The position numbers were made by a program, and so were the translations under genes. Positions 18,951-30,488 of a stretch of DNA of 64,000 bases are shown here, piece after piece; within the stretch, counting starts at the first letter, position 1; each line of letters begins with the position of its first letter. Source of the stretch: Streptomyces sp. Tue 6430 (GTDB lineage Bacteria > Actinomycetota > Actinomycetes > Streptomycetales > Streptomycetaceae); assembly GCA_021568835.1 (NCBI GenBank), contig JAKGSH010000003.1:62001-126000 (forward strand), read 5' to 3'. The notes under the pieces are model-generated. The model ran no database searches and was not told where the DNA came from. It worked only from the letters and a program-made list of their open reading frames with translations.

Positions 18951-19637
18951 TCAGGGCCGGGTGAGTCTGGCCGCCACGGCGTCGAGGACCCACTCCAGGC
19001 CGGTCGCGAAGGATGTCTCGGCGTCCACGTCCGTGCCGTCGTGCACGGCCTTGGTCAGCGCCGGGAAGCGGCCCGTGGCCAACATCCTCGTCACGTGGGG
19101 GCCGGAGGCGCGCTGCCAGTCGCGCTTGGACAGGCCCGTGGCGCGTTCGGCCCGCAGGTTCGCGATCTCGCGCCTGATCGCGCCGGTGAAGTACGCGCTG
19201 ACGGTCTCCACGGCGCGCATGACGGTGTCGATGTCGGCGAGGCCGTCGAGGGGGGCCAGTGTGGCCTCGGTCACGGCGAGGCCGTTCGGGCCCAGGGTCG
19301 GGCGGCCGCCGAGCAGGTCGGCCAGCCATTCATGACGGAGAGCGGCCTGCCTGGTGCGGTGGGCGAGGACGCGCAGCGCCTCCCGCCAGTCACCCGGCTG
19401 CTTCTCGGGGAGGATCTCGCCCTGGACCTCGTCCACCATGAGGTCGAACAGCTCCTGCTTGGTGGAGATGTATCCGTACAGCCGCATCGGGCCGGCGTTC
19501 AGCCGGGCGGCGACCTTGCGCACCGACACCGCCTCCAGCCCGCCCTCGTCGGCCAGCGCGACGGCGGCGGCGACGATCCGCTCCCGGTCGAGCGGCACGG
19601 GGCGAGTCGGCGGCTCCGGCCGGTCCCAGACGGTCAT
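18951..19637 (-). CDS. TetR-family repressor (TetR_C type)
   Basis: About 228 residues. The N-terminal HTH is visible as LADEGGLEAVSVRKVAARLN followed by AGPMRLYGYISTKQELFDLM, the TetR recognition-helix pattern. The C-terminal ligand-binding domain (WREALRVLAHRTRQAALRHE) is of the Tet-repressor class C-terminal type. Start is taken at ATG 19637, and a GTG two codons earlier is also possible. It is divergent from the Tet(X)-like monooxygenase with only 53 bases between the two ATGs. Both promoters must overlap, so autoregulation and ligand-induced derepression of the monooxygenase are likely. Confidence 0.85.
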   Translation of the reverse strand: MTVWDRPEPPTRPVPLDRERIVAAAVALADEGGLEAVSVRKVAARLNAGPMRLYGYISTKQELFDLMVDEVQGEILPEKQPGDWREALRVLAHRTRQAALRHEWLADLLGGRPTLGPNGLAVTEATLAPLDGLADIDTVMRAVETVSAYFTGAIRREIANLRAERATGLSKRDWQRASGPHVTRMLATGRFPALTKAVHDGTDVDAETSFATGLEWVLDAVAARLTRP

Positions 19638-19675
19638 GGCCACATCGTACTGTTGCGATGCACCGTACCGGGAAA

Positions 19676-19686
19676 ATACAGTGTAT
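19676..19686. promoter_or_regulatory. Candidate TetR operator in the divergent promoter
   Basis: ATACAGTGTAT is a perfect inverted repeat with 5-bp arms around a central G, ending five bases before the monooxygenase ATG and overlapping a TACAGT -10-like hexamer. Position and symmetry suit binding by the neighbouring repressor. Confidence 0.5.
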
Positions 19687-19690
19687 CGAC

Positions 19691-20809
19691 ATGAGACAGC
19701 GCATCGCCGTGATCGGCAGTGGCCCTGGCGGCCTTGCCTTCGCCCGCGTCCTGCACCGGCATGACCACCCCGTCACCGTTCTCGAACGCGAGCACGGCCC
19801 CGACGCGCGCCCCCCGGGCGGCACGCTGGACCTGCACGAAGGGCTGGGGCAGCTCGCACTGGACAAGGCCGGGCTGCTGGAGCAGTTCCAGGCACTGTCC
19901 CGCCCCGAGGGGCAGGCCATGCGCATCCTGGACACGGACGGGACCGTCCTGCGCGACTGGCGCCCCGGTCCGGACGACCGGGCCCATCCCGAGATCGACC
20001 GCGGGCAACTCCGTGACCTGCTGCTCGGCCCCCTCGACGTCCAGTGGGGGCGGGGCGTGACGCAGGTGGTGCCGGGGACCCCGGACGGCGTACTGGTCCA
20101 TTTCGCGGACGGGCGGCAGGAGACGTTCGACCTCGTGGTCGGCGCGGACGGCGCCTGGTCCCGGACCCGCCCGGCAGTCTCACCGGTGACGCCGCACTAC
20201 ACCGGCGTCACCACGGTCGAGACCTCCCTCGACGACGTCGACACCCGCCACCCCGGCCTCGCCCGGTTGATCGGCGACGGTTCCGTGGCGGTGTACGGCG
20301 TGAACCGCGCGCTCGTCGCCCAGCGCAACAGCGGCGGCCACGTCAAGGTGTACGCCCAGTTCCGCGCGCCGCTGGACTGGCACGCGAACCTGGACCTGGC
20401 CGACGCCGAGGCCGTGCGGTCGAGCCTGCCGACTCTGTTCGACGGCTGGGCCGCTCCCGTCCTCGACCTCCTCCGCCACGGCACCGCTTTCGTCCACCGC
20501 CCCCTCTACGTCCTGCCCGTGTCCCACACCTGGCCCCACGTCTGCGGGGTGACGCTCCTGGGTGACGCCGCCCATCTGATGCCTCCGTTGGGGGCGGGCG
20601 CGAACCTGGCGATGCTGGAGGGCGCCGAACTCGCCGAGTCCGTCGCCACCGGCCCTGGGGACCTGGACGAAGCCGTCCGCGCCTTCGAGGAACGGATGTG
20701 GGCACGGGCCGGCAGGTGGGCGAAGATCACGACGGCCGGTCTGGAACGCCTGGTCAGCCCGGACCCCGCCGAAGCCCTCGCCCTCTTCGACCAGGTACAG
20801 CCGTCCTGA
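19691..20809 (+). CDS. FAD-dependent monooxygenase, Tet(X)-like
   Basis: 372 residues. It starts with the Rossmann motif RIAVIGSGPGGLAFARVL (residues 4-21), then PPGGTLDLHEGLGQLALDKA and HPEIDRGQLRDLLL. The conserved GDAAHLMPPLGAGANLAML near residue 300 binds the FAD phosphates. GGTLDLH, the PEI-R-LR-LL pattern and GDAAHLMPP all recall Tet(X) tetracycline destructases, but many related enzymes hydroxylate other aromatic compounds. The gene appears to start with almost no leader beyond the operator. With the divergent TetR-type repressor it forms a compact inducible module. True tetracycline activity is only a hypothesis. Confidence 0.8.
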   Translation: MRQRIAVIGSGPGGLAFARVLHRHDHPVTVLEREHGPDARPPGGTLDLHEGLGQLALDKAGLLEQFQALSRPEGQAMRILDTDGTVLRDWRPGPDDRAHPEIDRGQLRDLLLGPLDVQWGRGVTQVVPGTPDGVLVHFADGRQETFDLVVGADGAWSRTRPAVSPVTPHYTGVTTVETSLDDVDTRHPGLARLIGDGSVAVYGVNRALVAQRNSGGHVKVYAQFRAPLDWHANLDLADAEAVRSSLPTLFDGWAAPVLDLLRHGTAFVHRPLYVLPVSHTWPHVCGVTLLGDAAHLMPPLGAGANLAMLEGAELAESVATGPGDLDEAVRAFEERMWARAGRWAKITTAGLERLVSPDPAEALALFDQVQPS

Positions 20810-21662
20810 CCGCCAAGCGCGAGGACACGAGGACACGAGGACCGACAGCTCGCCACGGCTTCACGGGACGGTACGGCACCGCAGCAGTCCCTTCCGGCGA
20901 AACCGCCGTGGGAAGGGAAGAACGCACGGACGTCCGCACCGAACGCAATCCTCAGCCCGCCACCGCCACATCCGGTTCTCCTCCTCGCGGTCCGGTCGGC
21001 GCCCGGGCGCCGCAGGGTGGTTTCCGGACACCACCTGGCTCGTCCCGGCCGAGACCGACCGGCCCGGCCTGACGGTCGCCCGGCAACGGATCATGTGGCA
21101 TCCCGTCCTCGGCCGGGGACCGGCCGAACCCGTCACGGCGACCGCGCACCACGGGGTCCGGGACCACGCCGCCTTGCTCGCGGAACTGCCGCACGGCACA
21201 CGGCCGGTGCCGCCGGGACGCCTGCACCGGCGCCTTCCGCGCCCTCCGCGCCCACTGCTCCCCGGTGACCGTGATGTCGTCCGTGCCGTGTCGATCGCCC
21301 TCAGCGGCACCACGGCATTCACTTCGTCCTGGGCCCTGTCGGCTCCATGGTCCTGACGCACCGTCATGTCGACGTGCCGCCATACCGACGTGCCAACGTG
21401 CCGTCCGCAGACGGCATGACGGCAGACCTCGTTCCCTGAACCGTCCGCGGCGGGAGCCCCCGCGTCCCGTCGGCCTCCCGCGAGAACGGCCGGGCAGGAT
21501 CGGGCCGATCCGTGCGGCGGGGCCGCCCACGGAGCACCGGGCAGGGCGTCGGTCCACCGAGTGATCTGCGCTCCCACAGGCTCCGACAGGGCGAAGCGGA
21601 GACATACTTGGCACGCGGGGGCCATCCCGTGGTGACGTGACAGCGGGAGAGGCGGCGATCAG
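20810..21662. other. Intergenic stretch without a supported gene
   Basis: A frame near 21030-21200 reads WFPDTTWLVPAETDRPG and VTATAHHGVRDHAALLAELP, which looks protein-like but lacks a start or any domain I know and could be a decayed gene. The short tandem CACGAGGA lies at about 20823. Nothing else is supported. Confidence 0.35.
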
Positions 21663-22196
21663 GTGAGCAGTGGCGGCAAGGGGCTGGGGAAGGTCGAGGT
21701 ACGGCTCAAGTGGGACCCGAGTCCCTTCGATCGGCCGCCCCATCATCTCGACATCATCGCCGCGACCTACTCGGCGGACGCTCCCCACGGGCGGCCGGTG
21801 TACGTCGTCCACTACGACAGCCGCTCACCGGACGGCACCATCAACATGAGCCGGCACAGCCGGACCGGGCAGGGCTTCGGTTACGTCGAGGCGATGACCC
21901 TCGAACTCGACCGCCTCGCCCCTTCCTTCGTACGGGTGGTCGTGGGGGTGGCGATCCACCAGGACACCGGCTCCAAGACCTTCGGCGACCTGTCCAACGC
22001 CGGGGTCCTGGTCGTCGAGGGGTACACGGAGCTGCTGAAGGACGACTTCACGCAGATCGCCGGATCCACCGCCGGGACGGTCGCGGAGTTCACCAGGGAC
22101 GCCTCCGGGACGTGGGAGTTCCACGCGATGGTCCGGGGGTTCGACAGCGAGCCGGTGGTCTTCAGCGCGGAAATGGGCTCCGCCCCGCGACTCTGA
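21663..22196 (+). CDS. TerD-family protein (tellurite/stress resistance superfamily)
   Basis: 177 residues with the TerD fold pattern: KVEVRLKWDPSPFDRPPHHL, DIIAATYSADAP, VVHYDSRSPDGTINMSRHSR (the conserved SPDG turn), then GYVEAMTLELDRLAP and the closing AMVRGFDSEPVVFSAEMG. Classical TerD proteins bind calcium through Asp clusters and belong to membrane-associated stress complexes. Here some of the Asp residues are replaced (DIIAATY), so calcium binding is uncertain. Start GTG 21663. It precedes the NfeD/flotillin pair on the same strand, but 285 bases away, so co-transcription is not certain. Confidence 0.8.
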   Translation: MSSGGKGLGKVEVRLKWDPSPFDRPPHHLDIIAATYSADAPHGRPVYVVHYDSRSPDGTINMSRHSRTGQGFGYVEAMTLELDRLAPSFVRVVVGVAIHQDTGSKTFGDLSNAGVLVVEGYTELLKDDFTQIAGSTAGTVAEFTRDASGTWEFHAMVRGFDSEPVVFSAEMGSAPRL

Positions 22197-22481
22197 CCGG
22201 GCGACGGCGGGAAGAACCGCGGTCGGCAGCCGAGCCCACCGGGACACAGGGCCCGCCCCGCCGCCCGGTGAAGGGCGGCCGGACCGGGACGGCTCCGCCT
22301 CCCCGCGAACCGTCGCCGAGCCCGGCACCGTTCTCCCCGCCCGGGAGGGTGCCGGGTGATGCGGAGTCCGGCATCGATGACACGTGAAGATTGCCGGGAA
22401 CGGGCAATGCCAGGACCCCTCGCACCATGTGAGCATGCGACCGACGGCACGGTGTCACAAGGGGAGAGGCGGTGCGGGCGG

Positions 22482-22997
22482 ATGAGCTGGTTTCTGGGTC
22501 TCGGCATCGTCGGGGTCGTGCTCCTCATGCTGTCCCTCGTCTTCGACGGCGTCCTCGAAGGGCTCTTCGACGGCGTCGGCGTGCTGGACGGTCTCTTCGA
22601 CGGGCTGCTGTCACTGCCGGTCGTCGCCGGCTTCGTGTCCATGCTCGGTTTCTCCGGTGCGATCGCCATGGGCACCACGGGCGTGGGCGCGGTCGGTGCG
22701 ACCGCGATCGGCGCGCCGGCCGGGCTCGTCACCGGCTGGCTCGCGTACCGCCTCAGCCGCTTGCTCCTGCGCGACCGGTCCGGCGTGGCTCCGCGCGACG
22801 AGGACCTGGTCGGCACATCGGGATTCGTGGTCACGGCGATTCCGGCCGACGGCTACGGCGAGGTGCTGGTCCAGCGTGCCGGGCAGCCGGTGAAACTCGC
22901 CGCGAAGAGTACGGCCCCGGTGGCCCGGGGGGCCGAGGTCTGGGTGGAGGGGACGCTGTTCCGGACCGCGGTGTCCGTACGCCCCGTGGAGCGCTGA
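22482..22997 (+). CDS. NfeD-like membrane protein
   Basis: 171 residues: an N-terminal helix (FLGLGIVGVVLLMLSLVF), two further hydrophobic segments ([38 protein letters not shown]), and a C-terminal OB-fold-like domain (DLVGTSGFVVTAIPADGYGE, then GAEVWVEGTLFRTAVSV). This is the short NfeD form found next to flotillins (as YuaF with FloT in Bacillus), where it supports membrane microdomain function. Start ATG 22482 was chosen because the first helix begins at once, with GGGGAGAGGCGG upstream. Its position 107 bases before the flotillin gene supports the call. Confidence 0.75.
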   Translation: MSWFLGLGIVGVVLLMLSLVFDGVLEGLFDGVGVLDGLFDGLLSLPVVAGFVSMLGFSGAIAMGTTGVGAVGATAIGAPAGLVTGWLAYRLSRLLLRDRSGVAPRDEDLVGTSGFVVTAIPADGYGEVLVQRAGQPVKLAAKSTAPVARGAEVWVEGTLFRTAVSVRPVER

Positions 22998-23104
22998 CCG
23001 AACCGCAGCGCCGCCGTTCCCGTCGCATCGCCGGCCGGTGCCCGTTCTCGCACAGGAATCCGTATCGATCTGCCGTCCCTTGGGAGGGCTGAGGGGGAAA
23101 CATC

Positions 23105-24537
23105 ATGAGTTCAGTCGTTGTCGCCGTCGTAGGGGTCGTCGTACTCCTCGTCCTCCTCGCGCTGGTGGTCGTCACCCGCTACAAGGTGGCCGGGCCCAGT
23201 GAGGCGTTCATCGTCACCGGGCGGCGCGGCAAGAAGTCCACCGACCCGGAGACCGGCCGGGTCTTCACCGACAACAGCGGGCAGAAGGTCGTGGTGGGCG
23301 GCGGCGTGTTCGTCGTGCCGTTCGTGCAGCAGAAGTTCACCCTCGACCTCTCCTCGCGGCACATCCCGGTGGCGGTGCGGGGCGCGGTCACGCTGCGGGG
23401 TGTCAAGGCGCATCTGGAGGGTGTCGCCATCGTCAAGGTCGGTGGCACCGAGGACTCCATCCGTGCCGCGGCCCAGCGTTTCCTGATGCAGCAGGACGGC
23501 ATCGTCGGCTTCACCCAGGAAGTCCTCTCCGGCGCGCTGCGGGCGATCGTGGGCCGGATGTCGGTGGAGGACATCATCCGCGACCGCGCCGCCTTCGCCG
23601 GCCAGGTGGCCGAGGAGGCGGAGGCGAGCCTGTCCGGGCAGGGCCTGGTGCTGGACGCCTTCCAGATCCAGGACATCACCACCGAGGGCTCCTACCTGGA
23701 GGACCTCGGCCGGCCCGAGGCCGCCCGCGCCAAGCAGGAGGCGGACATCGCCGAGGCGGTCGCCCGGCGGGCCGCTGAGCAGGCCCGGCTGAAGGCCGAG
23801 GAGGAGATCGCGATCGCGCAGCGGACGTTCGCGCTGAAGCAGGCGGAGATCAAGGCCGAGACCGACGAGGCCGCGGCCCGCGCCGCGGCGGCCGGCCCCT
23901 GGCCGAGGCCGCCCGTCGCCAGGAGGTGCTGAGCGAGCAGGAGAAGGTCGCCGAGCGCCAGGCCGCGCTGACCGACCGCGAGCTGGACACCAAGGTCCGC
24001 AAGCCCGCCGACGCCGCCCGCTACCAGGCCGAGCAGGAGGCCGAGGCCCGACGCATCGCCCTGGTCAAGCAGGCCGAGGCGGACGCCCAGCGGTCCCGGC
24101 TGACCGGTGAGGGCGAGAAGGCACACCGCGCGGCACTGGCCGACGCGGTCCGCATCGAGGGCGAGGCCGAGGCCGCCGCGATCGGCGCGAAGGGCGCCGC
24201 CGAGGCCGAGGCGATGCAGAAGAAGGCCGACGCGTTCGACCGGTACGGCGACGCGGCCGTGCTGCAGATGCTCGTCGAGGTCCTGCCCCAGGTCGTCGCC
24301 AAGGCGTCCGAGCCGCTCAGCGCCATCGACAAGATGACGGTCATCTCCACCGACGGTGCCTCCCGGCTCTCCCGCACGGTCGCCGACAACGTCGCCCAGG
24401 GCGTCGAACTCCTCGGCTCCACCACCGGGGTCGACCTCGCGGAACTGCTGAAGAACATCACCCGGCGCAACGGCGGCGCGCAGCCCGAGGCCGCGGCTTC
24501 CGCCGAGGCGAACGGCAAGATCGAGATCACCGGCTGA
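23105..24537 (+). CDS. Flotillin-like SPFH (band 7) protein, frame-interrupted
   Basis: ATG 23105 follows GGAGGGCTGAGGGG. One N-terminal membrane helix (VVVAVVGVVVLLVLLALVVV) is followed by the SPFH domain (KVAGPSEAFIVTGRRGKK, FVVPFVQQKFTLDLSSR, EDIIRDRAAFAGQVAEEA). A long Ala/Glu/Lys-rich coiled coil follows (AKQEADIAEAVARRAAEQAR), broken by a one-base frame change near 23898. The second frame goes on with AARRQEVLSEQEKVAERQAA and a C-terminal flotillin end (DGASRLSRTVADNVAQGVEL). Total about 476 residues, normal for flotillin. It scaffolds ordered membrane domains with NfeD. Confidence 0.85.
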
Positions 24538-24677
24538 CACCGGTACGGCAGGGGCGCGAGCCCGGGCGGCCGTCCGCCTGATCCGGCGCGCCTTCCGTCG
24601 GGCAGACCCCACCCGGCCCCACCCGGCCCTGCCCCCGCGACGGTCGGCGACAGGGCACCGGGTGTCCGTCCGTGCGC

Positions 24678-26955
<2,278 letters not shown>

Positions 26956-26963
<8 letters not shown>

Positions 26964-27969
26964 CGGTGGCCTTCCTTCCCCGGGAGGTGAACCAGAGGTG
27001 GACGCCCGTCACCACGAGCAGGAACAGGAGCAGCAGCACCGACATCGCGGAGCCCGTCCCGAAGTTCCAGGTCTGGAACGAGGACTGGTAGATGTGGAGG
27101 GAGATCAGGTCAGCGGCTTCCGGCGCCGCCTTGCCGAACAGGACGAAGGGGGTGTTGAAGTCGTTGAAGGTCCACAGGAACAGCACCAGGACGAGGACCT
27201 GGTTGACGGGGCGCAGCGCCGGCAGGGTGATGCGGCGGACCTGCTGCCGGACGCCCGCGCCGTCGAGGGCGGCGGCCTCGTAGACGTCCTTCGGGATGTT
27301 CTGGAGCCCGGCCATGACGATGAGGAAGGCGAAGGGCCAGCCCTTCCACACCGAGACGACGAGCAGCGCGATGAAGCTGTTGTCGCCGATCAGCCAGAAC
27401 GGAGGGCTGCCGGTGAGGCCGAGCTGGTCGTGCAGCACGTGGTTCACCAGGCCGTTGTCCCGCTGGAACATGAACGCCCAGGTGATGACGGCGGCGTAGA
27501 CGGGCAGTGCGTACGGCACCAGGAAGAGCGTGCGCAGGACGCCCCTGCCGCGGAAGGTCTCCTGCATGAAGATCGCCGCGGTCGTTCCGAGCAGCCAGCA
27601 CAGGCCGACCGAGAGGACGGTGAACAGGCAGGTGGTGAGGAAGGACTTCAGCAGCGCCTGGCCGACGGGGGCGTCGAAGTCGACCGCCAGGGAGTAGTTG
27701 TCGAGGCCGGCCCAGGGCGCGGTGCCCCAGTCGCGGAGGTAGAACTGGGTCAGCTCCTTGAAGCTGACGACGATGCCGATCACCATCGGCACCAGATGGA
27801 CCAGCAGTTCGAGCAGCAGGGCGGGGAACAGCAGCAGGTACGGCAGTCCGATGCGGCGCAGCCGCCCGGGACGGCGTCCGCGCGGTGTCGCCCCGGAGCC
27901 GTTCCTCTGCGCCGTCCGCTCACCTGCGCCGGGGGCAGCGGTGGTGGTCATGGCGGTGTCCGTGCTCAC
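26956..27969 (-). CDS. Sugar ABC transporter permease (MalF/CebF type)
   Basis: About 337 residues. After a short basic N-terminus come six helices (LLLFPALLLELLVHLVPMVI and others) and the EAA loop (KDVYEAAALDGAGVRQQVRR). It is the partner of the MalG-type permease in a CUT1 carbohydrate importer. Start GTG 27969 overlaps the stop codon of the binding protein gene in a GTGA arrangement, indicating coupling. An ATG five codons later is an alternative start. The last codons overlap the next permease. Confidence 0.87.
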
Positions 27970-29282
27970 TTCTCGGGCATCTGCTGCTGGGCCTTCTCGA
28001 GCTCGGACCGCACCGACCCGGCGGTCACCGCTCGGCCGGCCGCGGCGTCGGCGAAGAGTTTTTTGACGGCTGTGCCGACGACGGTCTCGAACTGCGATTC
28101 CTCGGGGACCTGAGGCAGTGCGGTGGCGCTGGTGGCGAGGGTCTCCCTGAGCACGGCGAGCGCCGGGGCGCTGAAGGCCGGGTCCTGCTGGGCGGTCTTG
28201 ACCGGCGGGATGGAGCCGTAGGCCTTGTTCAGGACGATCTGCTCCTCGTCGCCGGTCATGAACTTCACGAACTTCTTGGCGCCGTCGATGTTCTTGGTGT
28301 TCTTGAAGACGGCCATGTTGATGCCGGCGACCATGGAGTTGGCGGCCCTGCCCGGGCCGGGCTCGCCGGACTGCACGGGGGCGGGCGCGACGCCCCACTC
28401 GTCCTCGTCCATGCCCTGCGAGGTGAACGTGGCCGACGCGGTCTGCCACAGCACCATGGCCGTCTTGTCCTTGGCGAAGTCGCTCAGGGACTGGTTCTGC
28501 GCGTACTCGGCGTTGCCCGGCGCGATGATCTTGTCCTTGGCCATCAGGTCGACGTACTGCTTCACCGCCGCCACGGCCCCGTCGGAGGTGAAGTCGGCCT
28601 TGCCGTCGGGGGTGAAGAAGTCCGCGCCGTGCTGCTGGGCGAGGACGAAGACCTGGTGGATGTTGTTCGACAGGTTGGAGCCCTCGGCGCCGAGCCCCCA
28701 CTTGCCGTCCCCGGAAAGCTTCTTGCCGGTCTCGGCCAGTTCCTCCCAGGTCGCCGGCGGCTTCTCGATGCCGGCGTCGGCGAACATCTTCTTGTTGTAG
28801 TAGAGCGCGTAGGCCATGGAGTACAGCGGCACGGCGGCCGGGTCCTGGCCCTGGACGCCGGTGGAGCCGAGCGCGGACTCCACGAAGCGGTCCTTGCCGC
28901 CGATCGCCTCGAAGTTCTTCGCGTCCCAGGGCAGCAGGGCCCCGCTGGACTGGAGCGATGCGCTCCAGGTGTTGCCGATGTTGAGGACGTCCGGGCCCTG
29001 ACCGGAGGTGGTGGCGGTGAGGATGCGGTTGAGCAGGTCCCCCCAGGGCACCACCTCCAGCTTCACCTTGATCCCGGTCTCCTTCTCGAACTTGTCGAGT
29101 TCCGGCTGGAGGACCTTCTTGTCCACCTCCAGGTTCGCGCCCTGGTTGGAGGCCCAGTACGTGAGGGTCTTCGGCTGCTCGTTGGAACCTTCCGTGCCGG
29201 ACGACCCCCCGCCGCAGGCCGCCGCGGTGAGGGCGAACGAGAGGGTGACGGCGCCGACGGCTGCGGCTCTGATTCTGCGCAT
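27966..29282 (-). CDS. Sugar ABC transporter substrate-binding lipoprotein
   Basis: 438 residues. The N-terminus is a lipoprotein signal (FALTAAACGGG, lipobox Cys at residue 23), followed by a family 1 solute-binding protein: LTYWASNQGANLEVDKKVLQ, VKLEVVPWGDLLNRILTA, and MVAGINMAVFKNTKNIDG near the hinge. ATG 29282 follows GGAGTC. It is the first gene of an operon with two permeases and a beta-glucosidase, so a beta-linked gluco-oligosaccharide such as cellobiose or gentiobiose is a reasonable but unproven ligand. A TTAA-type inverted repeat lies about 90 bases upstream. Confidence 0.88.
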   Translation of the reverse strand: MRRIRAAAVGAVTLSFALTAAACGGGSSGTEGSNEQPKTLTYWASNQGANLEVDKKVLQPELDKFEKETGIKVKLEVVPWGDLLNRILTATTSGQGPDVLNIGNTWSASLQSSGALLPWDAKNFEAIGGKDRFVESALGSTGVQGQDPAAVPLYSMAYALYYNKKMFADAGIEKPPATWEELAETGKKLSGDGKWGLGAEGSNLSNNIHQVFVLAQQHGADFFTPDGKADFTSDGAVAAVKQYVDLMAKDKIIAPGNAEYAQNQSLSDFAKDKTAMVLWQTASATFTSQGMDEDEWGVAPAPVQSGEPGPGRAANSMVAGINMAVFKNTKNIDGAKKFVKFMTGDEEQIVLNKAYGSIPPVKTAQQDPAFSAPALAVLRETLATSATALPQVPEESQFETVVGTAVKKLFADAAAGRAVTAGSVRSELEKAQQQMPEK

Positions 29283-29368
29283 GACTCCAGGGACCTTCCG
29301 GGAAGTGACGGGGTCGTCCGCGAGGGCGGGTCGGAGCGGCGTCCCGCTCCCTCCCGAACCCTCCACGT

Positions 29369-29391
29369 CTTAATTTAGGGTGTGAGTTAAG
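29369..29391 (-). promoter_or_regulatory. Inverted repeat, candidate operator of the sugar-import operon
   Basis: CTTAA at 29369-29373 and TTAAG at 29387-29391 form the arms of an AT-rich inverted repeat in an otherwise GC-rich upstream region, at promoter distance from the binding-protein start. The form recalls sites of ROK-type sugar repressors. It does not resemble the known CebR box (TGGGAGCGCTCCCA). Confidence 0.4.
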
Positions 29392-29427
29392 CGTCGGGCG
29401 AAGGGCGCGTCAAGGGCCCGGTCACAG

Positions 29428-30081
29428 GTGAATCGCGGTGACGACTTCGGAATCGAGGGGCGGGGGACGGTGCGCGGCGGCCGCGCGGCGCGTGACCTGC
29501 GACGGAAGAATCGCGCCGCGGTACGGCAACGGTTGCATCTCGACAGGCCGCTCGGTCACCGCCCCGGTCGCCTTCGCGGCGGGAACGACCTGCTTGCTCG
29601 GCACGACCCGTACCGCCTCGTCTTCACGGGCCGCCGGTGGTACTTCGTCGCCCGGGACGTGACGCACGGCCAGTGGCGGACCTTCCGGGCGGACCGGGTC
29701 GACCGACTGCAACCGACCGGGCAGCCGGTGGAACTCGTCGACCCACCCGACCCCGCGTCGCTCGTCTCCCGCTCCGTCGCGACCGGCCCCTACCCGCTCT
29801 CTGTGACGATCCGCCTGCCCATGTCCATGGATCAAGCCCTGCGGCTGATCCCCTCGACAGTCGGTTCCCACCGTCCCGAAGGCCCCGAAGGCCCCGAAGC
29901 CCTCGAAGGCCCCGACGCCACGATCGTCGACATCGGCGGTCCCGACGCGGACGGGCTCGCCGCGTACCTCCTCGGCCTGGCGACACCCCTGCGAGTCCTG
30001 TCACCGGAGTCCGTACGGCAGGCCCTGCTGCGCCGTACCCGGGAACTCTTCGAGGACAACGCGAACGGCCGGTCTCGGTAG
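29428..30081 (+). pseudogene. WYL-domain regulator remnant lacking its DNA-binding domain
   Basis: Only the C-terminal half of a WYL regulator is recognisable: PYRLVFTGRRWYFVARDVTH and QWRTFRADRVDRLQPTGQPV form the WYL core, then TGPYPLSVTIRLPMSMDQAL and VLSPESVRQALLRRTRELFE the WCX tail. No winged helix precedes it. The N-terminal codons are Arg-rich and not family-like, so the gene was truncated at its 5' side. Inside is a small repeat of Pro-Glu-Gly codons (about 29878-29910) that is not normal for the family. It lies divergent from the sugar operon and may once have regulated it. Confidence 0.6.
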
Positions 30082-30488
30082 TGCCGTTCGCGTGAACTCA
30101 TGACCGCCCGGAACGAGGCTGGTTCAGGGTCCGGGCCGGCTCCCTGCCGGCGGACCGCGCAGCCTCGAGTTCCGCCGTCCTCTCCTCCGGCTCTCCGCGC
30201 TTGCCGTCGCGTTCCCGTTCCACCACGACGACGCGACGTCGCAGTCGGCCGACGTCCGGTGAGGCCCCGAGCCCGGACCCGCTCCCTGCCGGATCGCCGA
30301 GCTGCTCGGAAAGCCGCTTCTCCCACTGCCGCATCCGCGCCGCAAGAGGCCCCGGCAGGGCGTTCACGGGGGAGGAGCCGCGACGTCACCCTCACCCCCA
30401 GCGGTGATGTCGCAGATCTGCCAGCCCTTGCCCCGGTCCGCCTGGTGAACTGATCACCCACCGGCACACGCGTCACAGGACGGAATCC
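30082..30488. other. Intergenic stretch without a supported gene
   Basis: No domain, RNA or mobile end recognised in these 407 bases. The right part must contain the promoter of the MFS gene. Arg/Pro-rich open frames on both strands look like chance in GC-rich DNA. Confidence 0.4.

Noticed and set aside
24540..24677. Terminator between flotillin and beta-glucosidase genes
   Set aside because: Repeated CCCACCCGGCCC words occur but no stem longer than a few base pairs could be drawn.
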